A stretch of 64,000 nucleotides of DNA from Sphingorhabdus sp. EL138 (GTDB lineage: Bacteria; Pseudomonadota; Alphaproteobacteria; Sphingomonadales; Sphingomonadaceae), in assembly GCF_945882965.1 (NCBI RefSeq), contig NZ_CAMCWY010000007.1, positions 42,569-106,568 of the forward strand, read 5' to 3'. The notes beneath the pieces are model-generated. The model searched no databases. It saw only the letters and a program-made list of their open reading frames with translations, and was not told the DNA's origin. Position numbers and translations under genes: made by a program. This document shows, piece after piece, positions 45,729 to 54,283 of this stretch (position 1 is the first letter of the stretch; each line of letters begins with the position of its first letter).

Positions 45729-46799
45729 ATGGCGGCGTTACCCCCGGGATCGACGATTGGCATATTGGGCGGTGGTCAGCTTGGCCGCATGCTGGCGACT
45801 GCGGCTGCGCAATTGGGCTATCGTTGCCATATTTACGCGCCGCCGGGGGACAATATCGCCTGCGATGTCGCTGCTGCTTATACGGTCGCCGAATATGATG
45901 ATCTGGTCGCGCTAAAGGCGTTTGCAATGGCCTGCGACGTGGTGACTTTTGAATTTGAAAATGTGCCCGTGACGCCGCTGGGATCGATTACTGGCCTTGT
46001 TTCGGTCTACCCGCCGCTCAAGGCATTGGAGGTTGCGCAGGACCGGGCCGTCGAGAAGCAGTTTGTCCGCGCCCTTGGCGGGAAAACGGCGGAGTTTGCG
46101 GTTGCGCAGGACGAATGCGCCGTGGCGGCGGCGATTGGAGCGGTTGGCATCCCGTGCATCCTCAAAACCATACGCATGGGCTATGACGGCAAAGGCCAGT
46201 CGCGGATCACCCACGATGGTGACATAGCAGGTGCGTGGGAACGCACAGGCGGACAGCCGCTCATCGCCGAAGCCATGGTGTCGTTTGATGCAGAATTCTC
46301 AGTGATATTGGTCCGCGGTCAAGACGGTGAAATCCGTTTTTGGGACAGTTCGCAAAATCTGCATATCGGCGGTATCCTCGCAAAATCGACGCTGCCGGCC
46401 GGGCCATTGGTAGAAAGCCAGCAGCAAGCGGCGCGGGATATGGCAGCTTCTGTTGCATCGGCGCTGGATTATGTCGGCGTCTTTACCGCTGAATTCTTCG
46501 CTAGCGCGCAAGGACCCTTATTCAACGAAATAGCGCCTCGCGTGCATAATAGCGGGCATTGGACCATCGAAGGTGCGGCCACCAGCCAGTTTGAGAACCA
46601 TATCCGTGCCATTTGCGGACTGCCCTTAGGTGCCACAGAATCGATTGCTGCGCGGGTTGAAATGGAAAATTTGCTTGGCGCAGATGGCGATAATTTTGAA
46701 CAAATTTTAGCAGATCCTGCGGCGCATCTGCATCTATATGGCAAGGCAGAAGCAAGACCTGGCCGAAAAATAGGCCATGTCACCCGCTTGTATAGGTAA
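45729..46799 (+). CDS. purK: N5-carboxyaminoimidazole ribonucleotide synthase
   Basis: An ATP-grasp enzyme (356 residues) that carboxylates AIR with bicarbonate and ATP to N5-CAIR, the substrate of PurE. The N-terminal loop is GILGGGQLGRMLA, and the ATP-grasp core includes ILKTIRMGYDGKGQ and FNEIAPRVHNSGHWTIEGA. It follows purE closely and precedes folA by 23 nt, so the three probably share a transcript linking purine and folate metabolism. Confidence 0.97.
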   Translation: MAALPPGSTIGILGGGQLGRMLATAAAQLGYRCHIYAPPGDNIACDVAAAYTVAEYDDLVALKAFAMACDVVTFEFENVPVTPLGSITGLVSVYPPLKALEVAQDRAVEKQFVRALGGKTAEFAVAQDECAVAAAIGAVGIPCILKTIRMGYDGKGQSRITHDGDIAGAWERTGGQPLIAEAMVSFDAEFSVILVRGQDGEIRFWDSSQNLHIGGILAKSTLPAGPLVESQQQAARDMAASVASALDYVGVFTAEFFASAQGPLFNEIAPRVHNSGHWTIEGAATSQFENHIRAICGLPLGATESIAARVEMENLLGADGDNFEQILADPAAHLHLYGKAEARPGRKIGHVTRLYR

Positions 46800-46822
46800 G
46801 AAAAAGTCGGCAAGACGGGCGC

Positions 46823-47320
46823 ATGAATCATCCCGAAATCGTTCTTGTCCTCGCCCGCGCCGCCAATGGAGCAATCGGGAAGGATGGCGGCATGCCATGG
46901 CATATCCCGGCCGACCTGCGGCATTTTAAGCAAGTTACCAAGGGGCGTCCCATGATTATGGGACGCAAGACCTTTGACAGCCTGCCGGGCTTACTGGATG
47001 GCCGCCGCCATATTGTGCTGACTCGCGATCCAGATTGGGAAGAAGAGGGCGCCGAAGTTGTGCATTCGGTCGGAGAAGCATTGAAGCGCGCCAATGGGCC
47101 GCATGTCTGCGTCATCGGTGGGGCCGAAATCTATAGCCTGTTCCTGCCGCTGGCGGACCGGGTGGAGCTCACCGAAATCGCGGCCAGCCCCGATGCTGAC
47201 GCCACCGTCCCCGCGTTTGACATGTCGATCTGGCAGGAAAGCGCACGCGAAAGCCATGCGGCACAGGGCGGCGCTCCTGCGTATGATTTTGTAACGTTAT
47301 TGCGGCGGGCTGCGGAGTAA
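46823..47320 (+). CDS. folA: dihydrofolate reductase
   Basis: Reduces dihydrofolate to tetrahydrofolate with NADPH. The 165-residue protein has the expected residues: IVLVLARAANGAIGKDGGMPWHIPADLRHFK with the catalytic acid (Asp of PADL), MIMGRKTFDSLPG for NADPH, and VCVIGGAEIYSLFLPLADRVELTEI. It sits between purK and a dipeptidase gene, with 23-nt gaps on both sides. All key motifs are intact. Confidence 0.97.
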   Translation: MNHPEIVLVLARAANGAIGKDGGMPWHIPADLRHFKQVTKGRPMIMGRKTFDSLPGLLDGRRHIVLTRDPDWEEEGAEVVHSVGEALKRANGPHVCVIGGAEIYSLFLPLADRVELTEIAASPDADATVPAFDMSIWQESARESHAAQGGAPAYDFVTLLRRAAE

Positions 47321-47343
47321 ACGTCGGGGGTCATAGGGGGATT

Positions 47344-48525
47344 ATGCGTAAAAAAATATGGATACCGGCGACGTTGATTGCCGCGGCGGCTGTGGGATTT
47401 TTCGGTTTTGCACCTGGCTATGTCGAAGGGTCAATGAACCAGATCGATGACAAGCCACTGATCGCGGTCAGCGCCGAAGCCAAGGCTTTGCACAAGACAC
47501 TTAACATCGTTGACCTGCATAGCGACACGTTGATGTGGAACCGCGACCTAAACGACAGTGTATCACGCGGCCATATGGATTTGCCGCGTTTGCAAGACGG
47601 CAATGTTGCCCTGCAATTATTCTCGTCGGTGACAAAGACGCCAAAGAACCAAAATTATGACGGCAATGGGGCCGATACCGACAACATCACCTTGTTGACT
47701 ATTGCGCAGTTGCAACCAGTGAAGACCTGGAGCTCTTTGGCCGAGCGGTCCTTATATCATGCCCAAAAGCGTGATGACGCCGTTGTTGCTTCCGCCGGCG
47801 CGATCAAGGCCGTCGATACCGCAGGCCAGTTGGATGCGTTACTATCCGCGCGGCAGAAAGATAAGCGCCCCGTCGGCGCCATGCTGACCATTGAAGGCCT
47901 CCAGAATCTGGAAGGCAAGGCGGCCAATTTGGACCGTTTGTATGACGCTGGTTTTCGTATGGCTGGCCTCACCCATTTCTTTGATAATGAACTGGCCGGT
48001 TCCATGCATGGCCTGAAAAAAGCCGGATTGACCCCCTTTGGCCGGGACATTGTCCGGCGGATGGAAGCAAAGGGCATGATCATCGACATCGCCCATTTGT
48101 CGCATAGCGGCGTTGCCGAAGTGCTGGCGATGGCCACGCGGCCGGTCGTCTCTAGCCATGGCGGCGTGCAGGCGACCTGTAAGGTCAACCGCAACTTGAC
48201 CGATGACGAAGTGCGCGGTGTGGCCAAAACGGGCGGCATCATTGGCATTGGTTATTGGGACGGCGCCTTGTGCGATACCAGCCCGCGTGCGGCCGCAAAA
48301 GCAATGAAGCATGTCCGCGATCTGGTGGGCATAGAATATGTCGCCTTAGGTTCAGATTATGATGGCGCGACCACCGTGCGGTTCGACACCTCGCAACTGG
48401 TTCAAGTCACGCAAGCATTGCTGGACGAAGGCTTTACGGCGCAAGAAATCCGGGCCGTGATGGGCGAAAATGCACTGCGCGTTATCCGCGCTGGCTTGGT
48501 ACCGAAGGTGAATGTTGCAAAATGA
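47344..48525 (+). CDS. membrane (renal-type) dipeptidase, M19 family
   Basis: A 393-residue zinc dipeptidase, exported or membrane-anchored by an N-terminal hydrophobic segment (IWIPATLIAAAAVGFFGFAPG). The binuclear zinc site begins DLHSDTLMWN (His-x-Asp) and includes Glu of MLTIEGLQNLEG and the His residues of IIDIAHLSHSGV and PVVSSHGGVQ. GSDYDGATTV is the conserved C-terminal Asp region. Such enzymes hydrolyse a range of dipeptides in the periplasm. It ends a purE-purK-folA run and is followed by a palindromic repeat. Confidence 0.92.
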   Translation: MRKKIWIPATLIAAAAVGFFGFAPGYVEGSMNQIDDKPLIAVSAEAKALHKTLNIVDLHSDTLMWNRDLNDSVSRGHMDLPRLQDGNVALQLFSSVTKTPKNQNYDGNGADTDNITLLTIAQLQPVKTWSSLAERSLYHAQKRDDAVVASAGAIKAVDTAGQLDALLSARQKDKRPVGAMLTIEGLQNLEGKAANLDRLYDAGFRMAGLTHFFDNELAGSMHGLKKAGLTPFGRDIVRRMEAKGMIIDIAHLSHSGVAEVLAMATRPVVSSHGGVQATCKVNRNLTDDEVRGVAKTGGIIGIGYWDGALCDTSPRAAAKAMKHVRDLVGIEYVALGSDYDGATTVRFDTSQLVQVTQALLDEGFTAQEIRAVMGENALRVIRAGLVPKVNVAK

Positions 48526-48538
48526 CCAATAAGCAAAA

Positions 48539-48653
48539 CCTTAGCCCTGAGCCGTCGATGCGAAGCGTCGGCGAAAAGTCGAAGGGCGTTGCAAGGTCGA
48601 GAGCCACCCTTCGACGGACGCAATCGCAAAACGATTGCTGCTCAGGGCTAAGG
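48539..48653. repeat. nested palindromic repeat (sphingomonad REP-like)
   Basis: CCTTAGCCCTGAGC (48539-48552) and GCTCAGGGCTAAGG (48640-48653) are perfect 14-bp inverted repeats. Within them, GTCGAAGGG and CCCTTCGAC form a second arm pair. The CCCTGAG plus CGAAGGG units are the same family as the repeat inside ileS at 51.3 kb. It lies between the dipeptidase and ribF genes. Confidence 0.8.
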
Positions 48654-48663
48654 TAATATTGAC

Positions 48664-49596
48664 ATGATGATTCCCCGCCTTTCCGCCAAAGATCGCATGC
48701 CCAATGCCTTGCGCGGCGCTGTCGTTGCTTTGGGCAATTTTGATGGATTCCATCTGGGGCATCAGGCCGTCGCAGGTGAAGCCATCGCGCAGGCGAAGGC
48801 AGCAGGCCGTCCCGCCATCATCGCCACATTTGACCCGCACCCTGTGCGTTTTTTCGCGCCGCAATCGCCTTGGTTCCGGTTGACGACATTGGACCAGCGG
48901 CAGCGGTTGTTCGAAAATGCGGGCGCGGACGCCATGTTGGTGTTTGATTTTGATGCTGAACTGGCGGCGACCAGCGCGGAAGATTTCATTGTCAAATTGC
49001 TCGTTGAACGGCTGGGGATTTCGGCTGTTGTTACAGGCGAAGACTTCACCTTTGGCAAAGCGCGCGGCGGCAATATCGATGTGCTGCGCGATATTGGTGG
49101 CGCGCACGGGCTTTCCGCGACGGCGATGGGCCCTGTGGTCGATGACGCGGGCATCATCTCGTCAAGCCGCGTCCGCACGGCATTGCAAGATGGCAACTGC
49201 GCAACCGCCACTGCCTTGCTGACGCGACCCTTTACCGTCCAAGGCGTTGTCCAGCATGGGGACAAAAATGGTCGTCTTCTGGGCTTTCCCACCGCCAATA
49301 TCGACATGGGCCATTATTTACGCCCGCGTTACGGCATTTATGCGGTGAAGGGCCGCTTGCCCGATGGCCGCGTTTTGAACGGCGCGGCAAATTTGGGCAT
49401 CCGCCCAACCTTTGACCCGCCCAAGGAATTGCTTGAGCCACATTTCTTTGACTTTGCCGAAGATCTCTATGGCCAAAATATCGAAATCGAATTTCATGCC
49501 TTCATTCGCGGGGAGGCGAAGTTTGACAGCCTCGACGCGTTGATAAAGCAAATGGCAAAGGATTGCGACGAAGCCCGCCGGATATTGAGCGCATAA
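48664..49596 (+). CDS. ribF: bifunctional riboflavin kinase / FAD synthetase
   Basis: Makes FMN and then FAD from riboflavin. The N-terminal adenylyltransferase domain has VVALGNFDGFHLGHQAV and TFDPHPVRFF, then VVTGEDFTFGKARGGN and ISSSRVRTAL. The C-terminal kinase domain has GDKNGRLLGFPTANIDM and GIYAVKGRLPDGR followed by GAANLGIRPTF. Length (310 residues) is normal. It precedes ileS and lspA in a conserved bacterial order, but a roughly 240-bp repeat-bearing gap separates it from ileS. Confidence 0.97.
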   Translation: MMIPRLSAKDRMPNALRGAVVALGNFDGFHLGHQAVAGEAIAQAKAAGRPAIIATFDPHPVRFFAPQSPWFRLTTLDQRQRLFENAGADAMLVFDFDAELAATSAEDFIVKLLVERLGISAVVTGEDFTFGKARGGNIDVLRDIGGAHGLSATAMGPVVDDAGIISSSRVRTALQDGNCATATALLTRPFTVQGVVQHGDKNGRLLGFPTANIDMGHYLRPRYGIYAVKGRLPDGRVLNGAANLGIRPTFDPPKELLEPHFFDFAEDLYGQNIEIEFHAFIRGEAKFDSLDALIKQMAKDCDEARRILSA

Positions 49597-49689
49597 TATC
49601 GAAGAGCTTGGCCCGGCGTTGCGGCGGTAGTTCGATGCGGTGTATTTACTCTGCGTGCATGGCGATAATTGATAGTTATACCATTTGTC

Positions 49690-49774
49690 ACCCCCGACTT
49701 GATCGGGGGTCCATGGTCTGTCTGCGCAGTTTACGCTGACATGTCATGCCATGGATTCCCGCATTCGCGGGAAT
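49690..49774. repeat. two palindromic units before ileS
   Basis: ACCCCCGA...TCGGGGGT (49690-49710) and ATTCCCGC...GCGGGAAT (49755-49774) are two hairpins of different sequence in the gap between ribF and ileS. Both resemble the GTCATTCCCGCG-type intergenic repeats common in sphingomonads. They may end ribF transcription or stabilise the message. Confidence 0.7.
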
Positions 49775-49840
49775 GACACACGCGTGGAGTGACAAGGAGG
49801 TTTCAATTCTCCTCATCTTTGCGCTAAGGGCGCTTCTAAC

Positions 49841-52825
49841 ATGACTGATCCTATCGACTATCGCGACACCGTTTTCCTGCCGAAAACAGATTTCCCTATG
49901 AAGGCTGGCCTTCCGCAGAAGGAGCCGGGCATTCTCACACGCTGGCAAGAGCAGGATTTCTACGCTGAGTTGCGCAATCGTCGCCGTGGGCGCGAAAAGT
50001 TCATCCTGCATGATGGCCCGCCTTATGCCAATGGCGACATGCATATTGGCCATGCGTTGAACCATATCCTGAAAGACATGGTTGTCCGCACGCAGACATT
50101 GTTGGGCAAAGACGCGCCTTATGTGCCCGGTTGGGATTGTCACGGTTTGCCCATCGAGTGGAAGGTCGAAGAGCAATATCGTAAGAAAAAGCTCAACAAG
50201 GATGAAGTGCCGCAGCAAGAGTTTCGTGCCGAATGCCGCGCTTATGCACAAAATTGGGTCGATACGCAGCGCGAACAATTGAAGCGTCTGGGCATCAATG
50301 CCGATTGGGACAATCCCTATCTGACGATGGATTTTCAGGCCGAGGCGACGATTGTTGCCGAGTTGCTGAAATTTGCCGAAAGCGGGCAGCTCTATCGCGG
50401 CGCAAAGCCCGTGATGTGGTCGCCGGTTGAAAAGACCGCCTTGGCTGAGGCTGAGATTGAGTATGAGGACATCACATCGACGCAGATCGATGTGGCGTTT
50501 GAGATTGTTGGATCGCCGATTGATGAATTGGTTGGCGCGCACGCGGTGATCTGGACAACGACGCCTTGGACGATTCCGGTCAATCAGGCGATCGCTTACG
50601 GGCCGGATGTTGATTATGTGCTTGTCGGCATCCGCGGCAAGGGATTTGAAATTGGTAGACCTGATCCTTTTGGGATTGCCGAAGATCCTGTTCTTTCTTC
50701 GTTGCGAGACAGAAGGTTTTTGATTGCATCTGACCTTGAAGGTCAGTTCTTTAATCGTGTTGAAAGTTTGGTGCGGCAACGTTTGAAGGAGGTGCATGGG
50801 GAAGCTGTCGATTTGACTGGTTATCCAATCTTTGAGACTGCTGGAGCAAGATACAAAGGCTCCGACCTCGCCGGAACCATCGTCCGCCACCCGATGCACG
50901 AACTGGGTGGTTTCTTTTCTAAGCCGCGTCCGATGCTTGCAGGCGATTTCGTCACCACGGACAGCGGCACCGGCCTTGTCCATATGGCGCCTGACCATGG
51001 CGAGGATGACTTTGACCTGTGCAAGGCCAATGGCATTGAACCGGTCTTCGCGGTTGAAGGCGATGGCAAATATCGCGCCGATTGGCTCTGGCTCGGCGGT
51101 GAGGGCAGCGTCATCAACCCCAAATTCAACGCGCCTGATGGCCCCATCTGCACTGCGTTGCACGCGGCTGGCGGATTGCTTGCGGCATCGGCGGATTACA
51201 AGCACAGCTATCCGCACAGCTGGCGGTCAAAGGCGAAAGTCATTTACCGCTGCACCCCGCAATGGTTTGTGCCGATGGATAAGCCGTTAGACCTAAACCG
51301 TAGTGCTGAGCTTGTCGAAGCACGCCCCACGGACGAGAGCCGCCCTTCGACAGGCTCAGGGCTTCGGTCTTTGAGAGAAACCGCGATGACCGCCATCGCC
51401 GAAACCCGCTGGGTGCCCGAAAAGGGCCAGAACCGCATCACTGCGATGGTCGAAGGCCGTCCCGATTGGGTGCTGTCGCGCCAACGCGCATGGGGCGTGC
51501 CGATCACGCTTTTTGTGGATCGCAAGTCCGGCCAATATCTCTGCGACGCAGGCGTGAACGCCCGCATCATCGCGGGCATTCGCGAAAATGGCGTCGATGG
51601 CTGGAGCGACGAACGCGCACAGGAATATCTGGGCAGCGACTATGCGCTTGCCGATTATGAGCGTGTTACCGACATTCTCGACGTCTGGTTCGATTCAGGC
51701 TGCACGCATGCATTTGTGCTCGAAAGCGGACGCTGGCCTGATCTGCAATGGCCTGCTGATCTTTATTTGGAAGGCAGCGACCAACATCGCGGTTGGTTCC
51801 AATCAAGCCTGCTGCAAAGCTGCGGCACGCGTGGCCGTGCGCCCTATAATGCCGTGCTGACGCATGGGTTTACCATGGACCAAAAGGGCATGAAAATGTC
51901 CAAATCCTTGGGCAATACGATTAACCCGTTGGACCTGATGCGTGATAATGGCGCGGATATCTTACGGCTATGGGCGTTGACCGTGGACTTCACCGAGGAT
52001 CATCGGATCGGCAAGGAAATCCTGCAGGGCGTTTCCGACCAATATCGCAAATTGCGCAACACCTTCCGCTATTTGCTCGGCGCGCTCGACGGGTTCACGG
52101 ACGCGGAAAAGGTTGCGGTTGCGGATATGCCCGAGCTGGAGCGTTATATGCTTCATTTGCTCGCCGACATGGATGCGAAGTTGAAGGTCGCCGTCAATGA
52201 CTTTGACTTCAATACTTATGTCCGTTTGCTGACCGAGTTTTGCAACGAAGACTTGTCGGCCTTCTTCTTCGATATCCGCAAGGATTGCCTCTATTGCGAC
52301 GCGCCGACCGACGCAAAGCGGATGGCGTATCGCACGGTGTTGGACACGCTGTTCCACGCCCTCGTCCGCTACGCCGCGCCGGTGTTGGTGTTTACCAGCG
52401 AAGAAGTGTGGCAGACGCGTTTCCCCGATGCGGACAGCGTGCATTTTTCGGATTGGCCGGAACTCGCCGAAGTAGATTGGTCCGACGAACTCTCCACTAA
52501 ATGGTCTGACGTTCGACATTTCAGACATGCCGTCAATGAGGCGATAGAACCTCTTCGGCGAGACAAAGTGGTAGGTTCAAGTCTTCAAGCAGCCGTTAAG
52601 GTCGAACTGCGGAATACCGATGTCCGCTCCGATTTGTCCAATGTAGATATGGCTGAGGTGGCCATCGTTTCTGATTTCGCTTGGGCAATTCCTGAGGACT
52701 TTAATGGGAACGTCCAAGTGGAAAAAACCACCAACCATAAATGCGGTCGTTGCTGGCGGCATCTGCCTGAGGTTTTGGACGACGGCGCATTGTGCGGTCG
52801 GTGTGCGGATGTTGTTGGTGGGTAA
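49841..52825 (+). CDS. ileS: isoleucyl-tRNA synthetase, with an in-frame repeat insertion
   Basis: A 994-residue class I synthetase charging tRNA-Ile. HIGH appears in GDMHIGHALNHIL, the editing domain includes TTPWTIPVNQAIA, and KMSKS is present as GMKMSKSLGNTINP. The C-terminal zinc clusters are CGRCWRHLPEV and CGRCADVV. Between FVPMDKPLDLN and LRETAMTAIAETRWVPEKG, codons about 487-509 encode a palindromic repeat pair read in frame (SAELVEARP, then SRPSTGSG). This insertion is not part of the enzyme family. The frame stays open, so a surface loop probably tolerates it. Confidence 0.96.
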   Translation: MTDPIDYRDTVFLPKTDFPMKAGLPQKEPGILTRWQEQDFYAELRNRRRGREKFILHDGPPYANGDMHIGHALNHILKDMVVRTQTLLGKDAPYVPGWDCHGLPIEWKVEEQYRKKKLNKDEVPQQEFRAECRAYAQNWVDTQREQLKRLGINADWDNPYLTMDFQAEATIVAELLKFAESGQLYRGAKPVMWSPVEKTALAEAEIEYEDITSTQIDVAFEIVGSPIDELVGAHAVIWTTTPWTIPVNQAIAYGPDVDYVLVGIRGKGFEIGRPDPFGIAEDPVLSSLRDRRFLIASDLEGQFFNRVESLVRQRLKEVHGEAVDLTGYPIFETAGARYKGSDLAGTIVRHPMHELGGFFSKPRPMLAGDFVTTDSGTGLVHMAPDHGEDDFDLCKANGIEPVFAVEGDGKYRADWLWLGGEGSVINPKFNAPDGPICTALHAAGGLLAASADYKHSYPHSWRSKAKVIYRCTPQWFVPMDKPLDLNRSAELVEARPTDESRPSTGSGLRSLRETAMTAIAETRWVPEKGQNRITAMVEGRPDWVLSRQRAWGVPITLFVDRKSGQYLCDAGVNARIIAGIRENGVDGWSDERAQEYLGSDYALADYERVTDILDVWFDSGCTHAFVLESGRWPDLQWPADLYLEGSDQHRGWFQSSLLQSCGTRGRAPYNAVLTHGFTMDQKGMKMSKSLGNTINPLDLMRDNGADILRLWALTVDFTEDHRIGKEILQGVSDQYRKLRNTFRYLLGALDGFTDAEKVAVADMPELERYMLHLLADMDAKLKVAVNDFDFNTYVRLLTEFCNEDLSAFFFDIRKDCLYCDAPTDAKRMAYRTVLDTLFHALVRYAAPVLVFTSEEVWQTRFPDADSVHFSDWPELAEVDWSDELSTKWSDVRHFRHAVNEAIEPLRRDKVVGSSLQAAVKVELRNTDVRSDLSNVDMAEVAIVSDFAWAIPEDFNGNVQVEKTTNHKCGRCWRHLPEVLDDGALCGRCADVVGG
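51303..51362. repeat. REP pair inserted within the ileS reading frame
   Basis: Two inverted 21-bp units face each other. The first (51303-51323) has arms GTGCT/AGCAC around GAGCTTGTCGA. The second (51342-51362) has arms GCCCT/AGGGC around TCGACAGGCTC and is the reverse complement of the same consensus. An 18-nt linker joins them. The region translates as SAELVEARP...SRPSTGSG within IleRS. Confidence 0.88.
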
Positions 52826-52832
52826 TGATCCT

Positions 52833-52903
52833 CTTCGTGCCTTTGTGCCTTTGTGCGAACCAAAAAGCATGAAGGGCTCGCACAAAGCCACGACGGCACG
52901 AAG
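52833..52903. repeat. long imperfect hairpin after ileS
   Basis: CTTCGTGCC (52833-52841) and CTTTGTGCG (52849-52857) pair respectively with GGCACGAAG (52895-52903) and CGCACAAAG (52879-52887), forming a stem of about 25 bp with an internal loop. It follows the ileS stop by 7 nt. It could attenuate reading into lspA or be another intergenic repeat family. Confidence 0.65.
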
Positions 52904-52917
52904 ACCGACTAAAGCCC

Positions 52918-52991
52918 GTCATGCTGAACCTGTTTCAGCATCTTACTTTGGACGGATTAATATTAAGACCCTGAAAAAAGTTCAGGGTGAC
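52918..52991. repeat. GTCATGCTGAA-type palindromic repeat pair before lspA
   Basis: ATGCTGAA...TTCAGCAT (52921-52941) and ACCCTGAA...TTCAGGGT (52968-52988), each flanked by GTC or GAC, form two hairpins separated by an A+T-rich linker. This is another member of the palindromic repeats scattered through the region. Confidence 0.72.
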
Positions 52992-53021
52992 GATGCAGCT
53001 TTGGTGGGTTAGGACGCACGC

Positions 53022-53570
53022 ATGAACCCCAATTCTAAATTCCGCCTTCAGGGCCTCATGCTTGCCAGCCTCGTATTCATCGCCGATCAAATGGTGAAGC
53101 TTGCGATGCTTGGGCCGCTGCAGTTAAAAGAGCGTGGCGTCATTCACATCATATCGTTTTTCGACCTGCGCTATGCCGAAAATCGTGGTGTCTCGATGAG
53201 TTTCCTAACTGCGGACAGTGATGGCGAACGCTGGGCTCTGGTTGCACTCACATCGGTGATTGCGGCTGGCGTAGGGGTATGGATGTGGCGTGAGAAGCTG
53301 CGCGGCGATATACTGGCTTTGTCGTTGGTCTTGGGCGGTGCGCTTGGTAACATCGTTGATCGGACGCGTTATGGCTATGTTGTGGATTATGCCGATTTGC
53401 ATTTTGGCGCTTTCCGGCCTTTTTATATTTTCAATCTGGCCGATGCCTGCATTAGCATTGGCGTATTGATATTGCTTGCCCGCGCGTTCCTGATAAGTGA
53501 CAAGGATAATGATCGCGGGCCTGATGTTCAGGAACCTGCAAGCAATGCCGATATAGTGGAGAAGTCATGA
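53022..53570 (+). CDS. lspA: lipoprotein signal peptidase (signal peptidase II)
   Basis: An inner-membrane aspartyl protease of 182 residues that removes signal peptides from prolipoproteins. Four hydrophobic segments are seen. The catalytic Asp residues lie in GGALGNIVDRTRYGYVVDY and FNLADACISIG. Both genes directly downstream encode lipoproteins, natural substrates, and the first overlaps it by ATGA. The C-terminal charged tail (SDKDNDRGPDVQEPASNADIVEKS) is longer than average. It follows ileS, as is usual. Confidence 0.96.
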   Translation: MNPNSKFRLQGLMLASLVFIADQMVKLAMLGPLQLKERGVIHIISFFDLRYAENRGVSMSFLTADSDGERWALVALTSVIAAGVGVWMWREKLRGDILALSLVLGGALGNIVDRTRYGYVVDYADLHFGAFRPFYIFNLADACISIGVLILLARAFLISDKDNDRGPDVQEPASNADIVEKS

Positions 53571-53824
53571 AGCGGATATCTATCTTAGCGGCGGCGTCAG
53601 TTGCTATTCTTGCGCTGTCGGGCTGCGGAACGACCAGTATCTATGACCGTGATCGCCCCGATGAATTTGCCGTTAGCCGGTCAAAGCCAATCGAGGTCCC
53701 TAAGACCTTCACCCTGCCAACGCCGACCCCTAACGCCCCGCGTCCGCAGGATGGAGACACGAAGGAGCAGGTTTTGGACGCCATGTTTGGCGGCACTGCG
53801 CCTGCAACTGCGCCCCGCCCGTAA
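53567..53824 (+). CDS. small lipoprotein, DUF3035-like (first copy)
   Basis: An 85-residue lipoprotein. The signal peptide KRISILAAASVAILALSGC ends at the lipobox. The mature part RPDEFAVSRSKPIEVPKTF, followed by a Pro-rich strand and KEQVLDAMFGG, matches the alphaproteobacterial DUF3035 family (RPDEFxV then PxxxPPxF). It overlaps lspA by ATGA. A second, longer relative follows 24 nt downstream. Function is not known; family members are generally suspected to be outer-membrane or periplasmic. Confidence 0.8.
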   Translation: MKRISILAAASVAILALSGCGTTSIYDRDRPDEFAVSRSKPIEVPKTFTLPTPTPNAPRPQDGDTKEQVLDAMFGGTAPATAPRP

Positions 53825-53848
53825 CCCGGCCTGAAAGTGGATAAATAT

Positions 53849-54262
53849 ATGAACACAAAACCTGTCCTTTTCGCCGTTGCCCTGATGACGCTTCCTTTGC
53901 TGTCGGGATGTGGGTCGATGGGTAACATATTAGGCGGCAATAAAGCCGCTGCGCCGTCGGTTGGCCGCGCTGCGCCCTTGGTGGTTCCGCCTGATTTTGC
54001 GCTTGAACCAACGGTAGCCTCGGCCATTCGCCCTGCTCAGGCAGGGCAAGAGCAGATGTTGGAGACTTTGTTTGGCGGTACTGCGACGCGCTCTGCTGCT
54101 GAACGTGCGATTTCGACGACGTCGGGTACTGCCGAATTGGGCATCCGTTCATCGGTCGGTGATCCGCAGACCACCACGGTTAATAAAGGCAGCATCACAC
54201 GCGATATCATCGCCGCACCGGAAGGCGATGGCCAAACCGCGCAGGCGATTATACCGGGTTAA
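53849..54262 (+). CDS. lipoprotein, DUF3035-like (second copy)
   Basis: A 137-residue lipoprotein related to the preceding gene: signal peptide KPVLFAVALMTLPLLSGCGS, the PLVVPPDFALEP strand and the QEQMLETLFGGT motif that parallels KEQVLDAMFGG in the first copy. It carries an extra C-terminal region (STTSGTAELGIRSSVGDPQTTTVNKG) containing a DUF3035-like ending. ATG 53849 is used instead of GTG 53837, which adds four residues before a natural signal peptide. It converges with dxs, 21 bp away. Confidence 0.78.
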   Translation: MNTKPVLFAVALMTLPLLSGCGSMGNILGGNKAAAPSVGRAAPLVVPPDFALEPTVASAIRPAQAGQEQMLETLFGGTATRSAAERAISTTSGTAELGIRSSVGDPQTTTVNKGSITRDIIAAPEGDGQTAQAIIPG

Positions 54263-54283
54263 TGGGGTGACAGCGGCGCGCCC

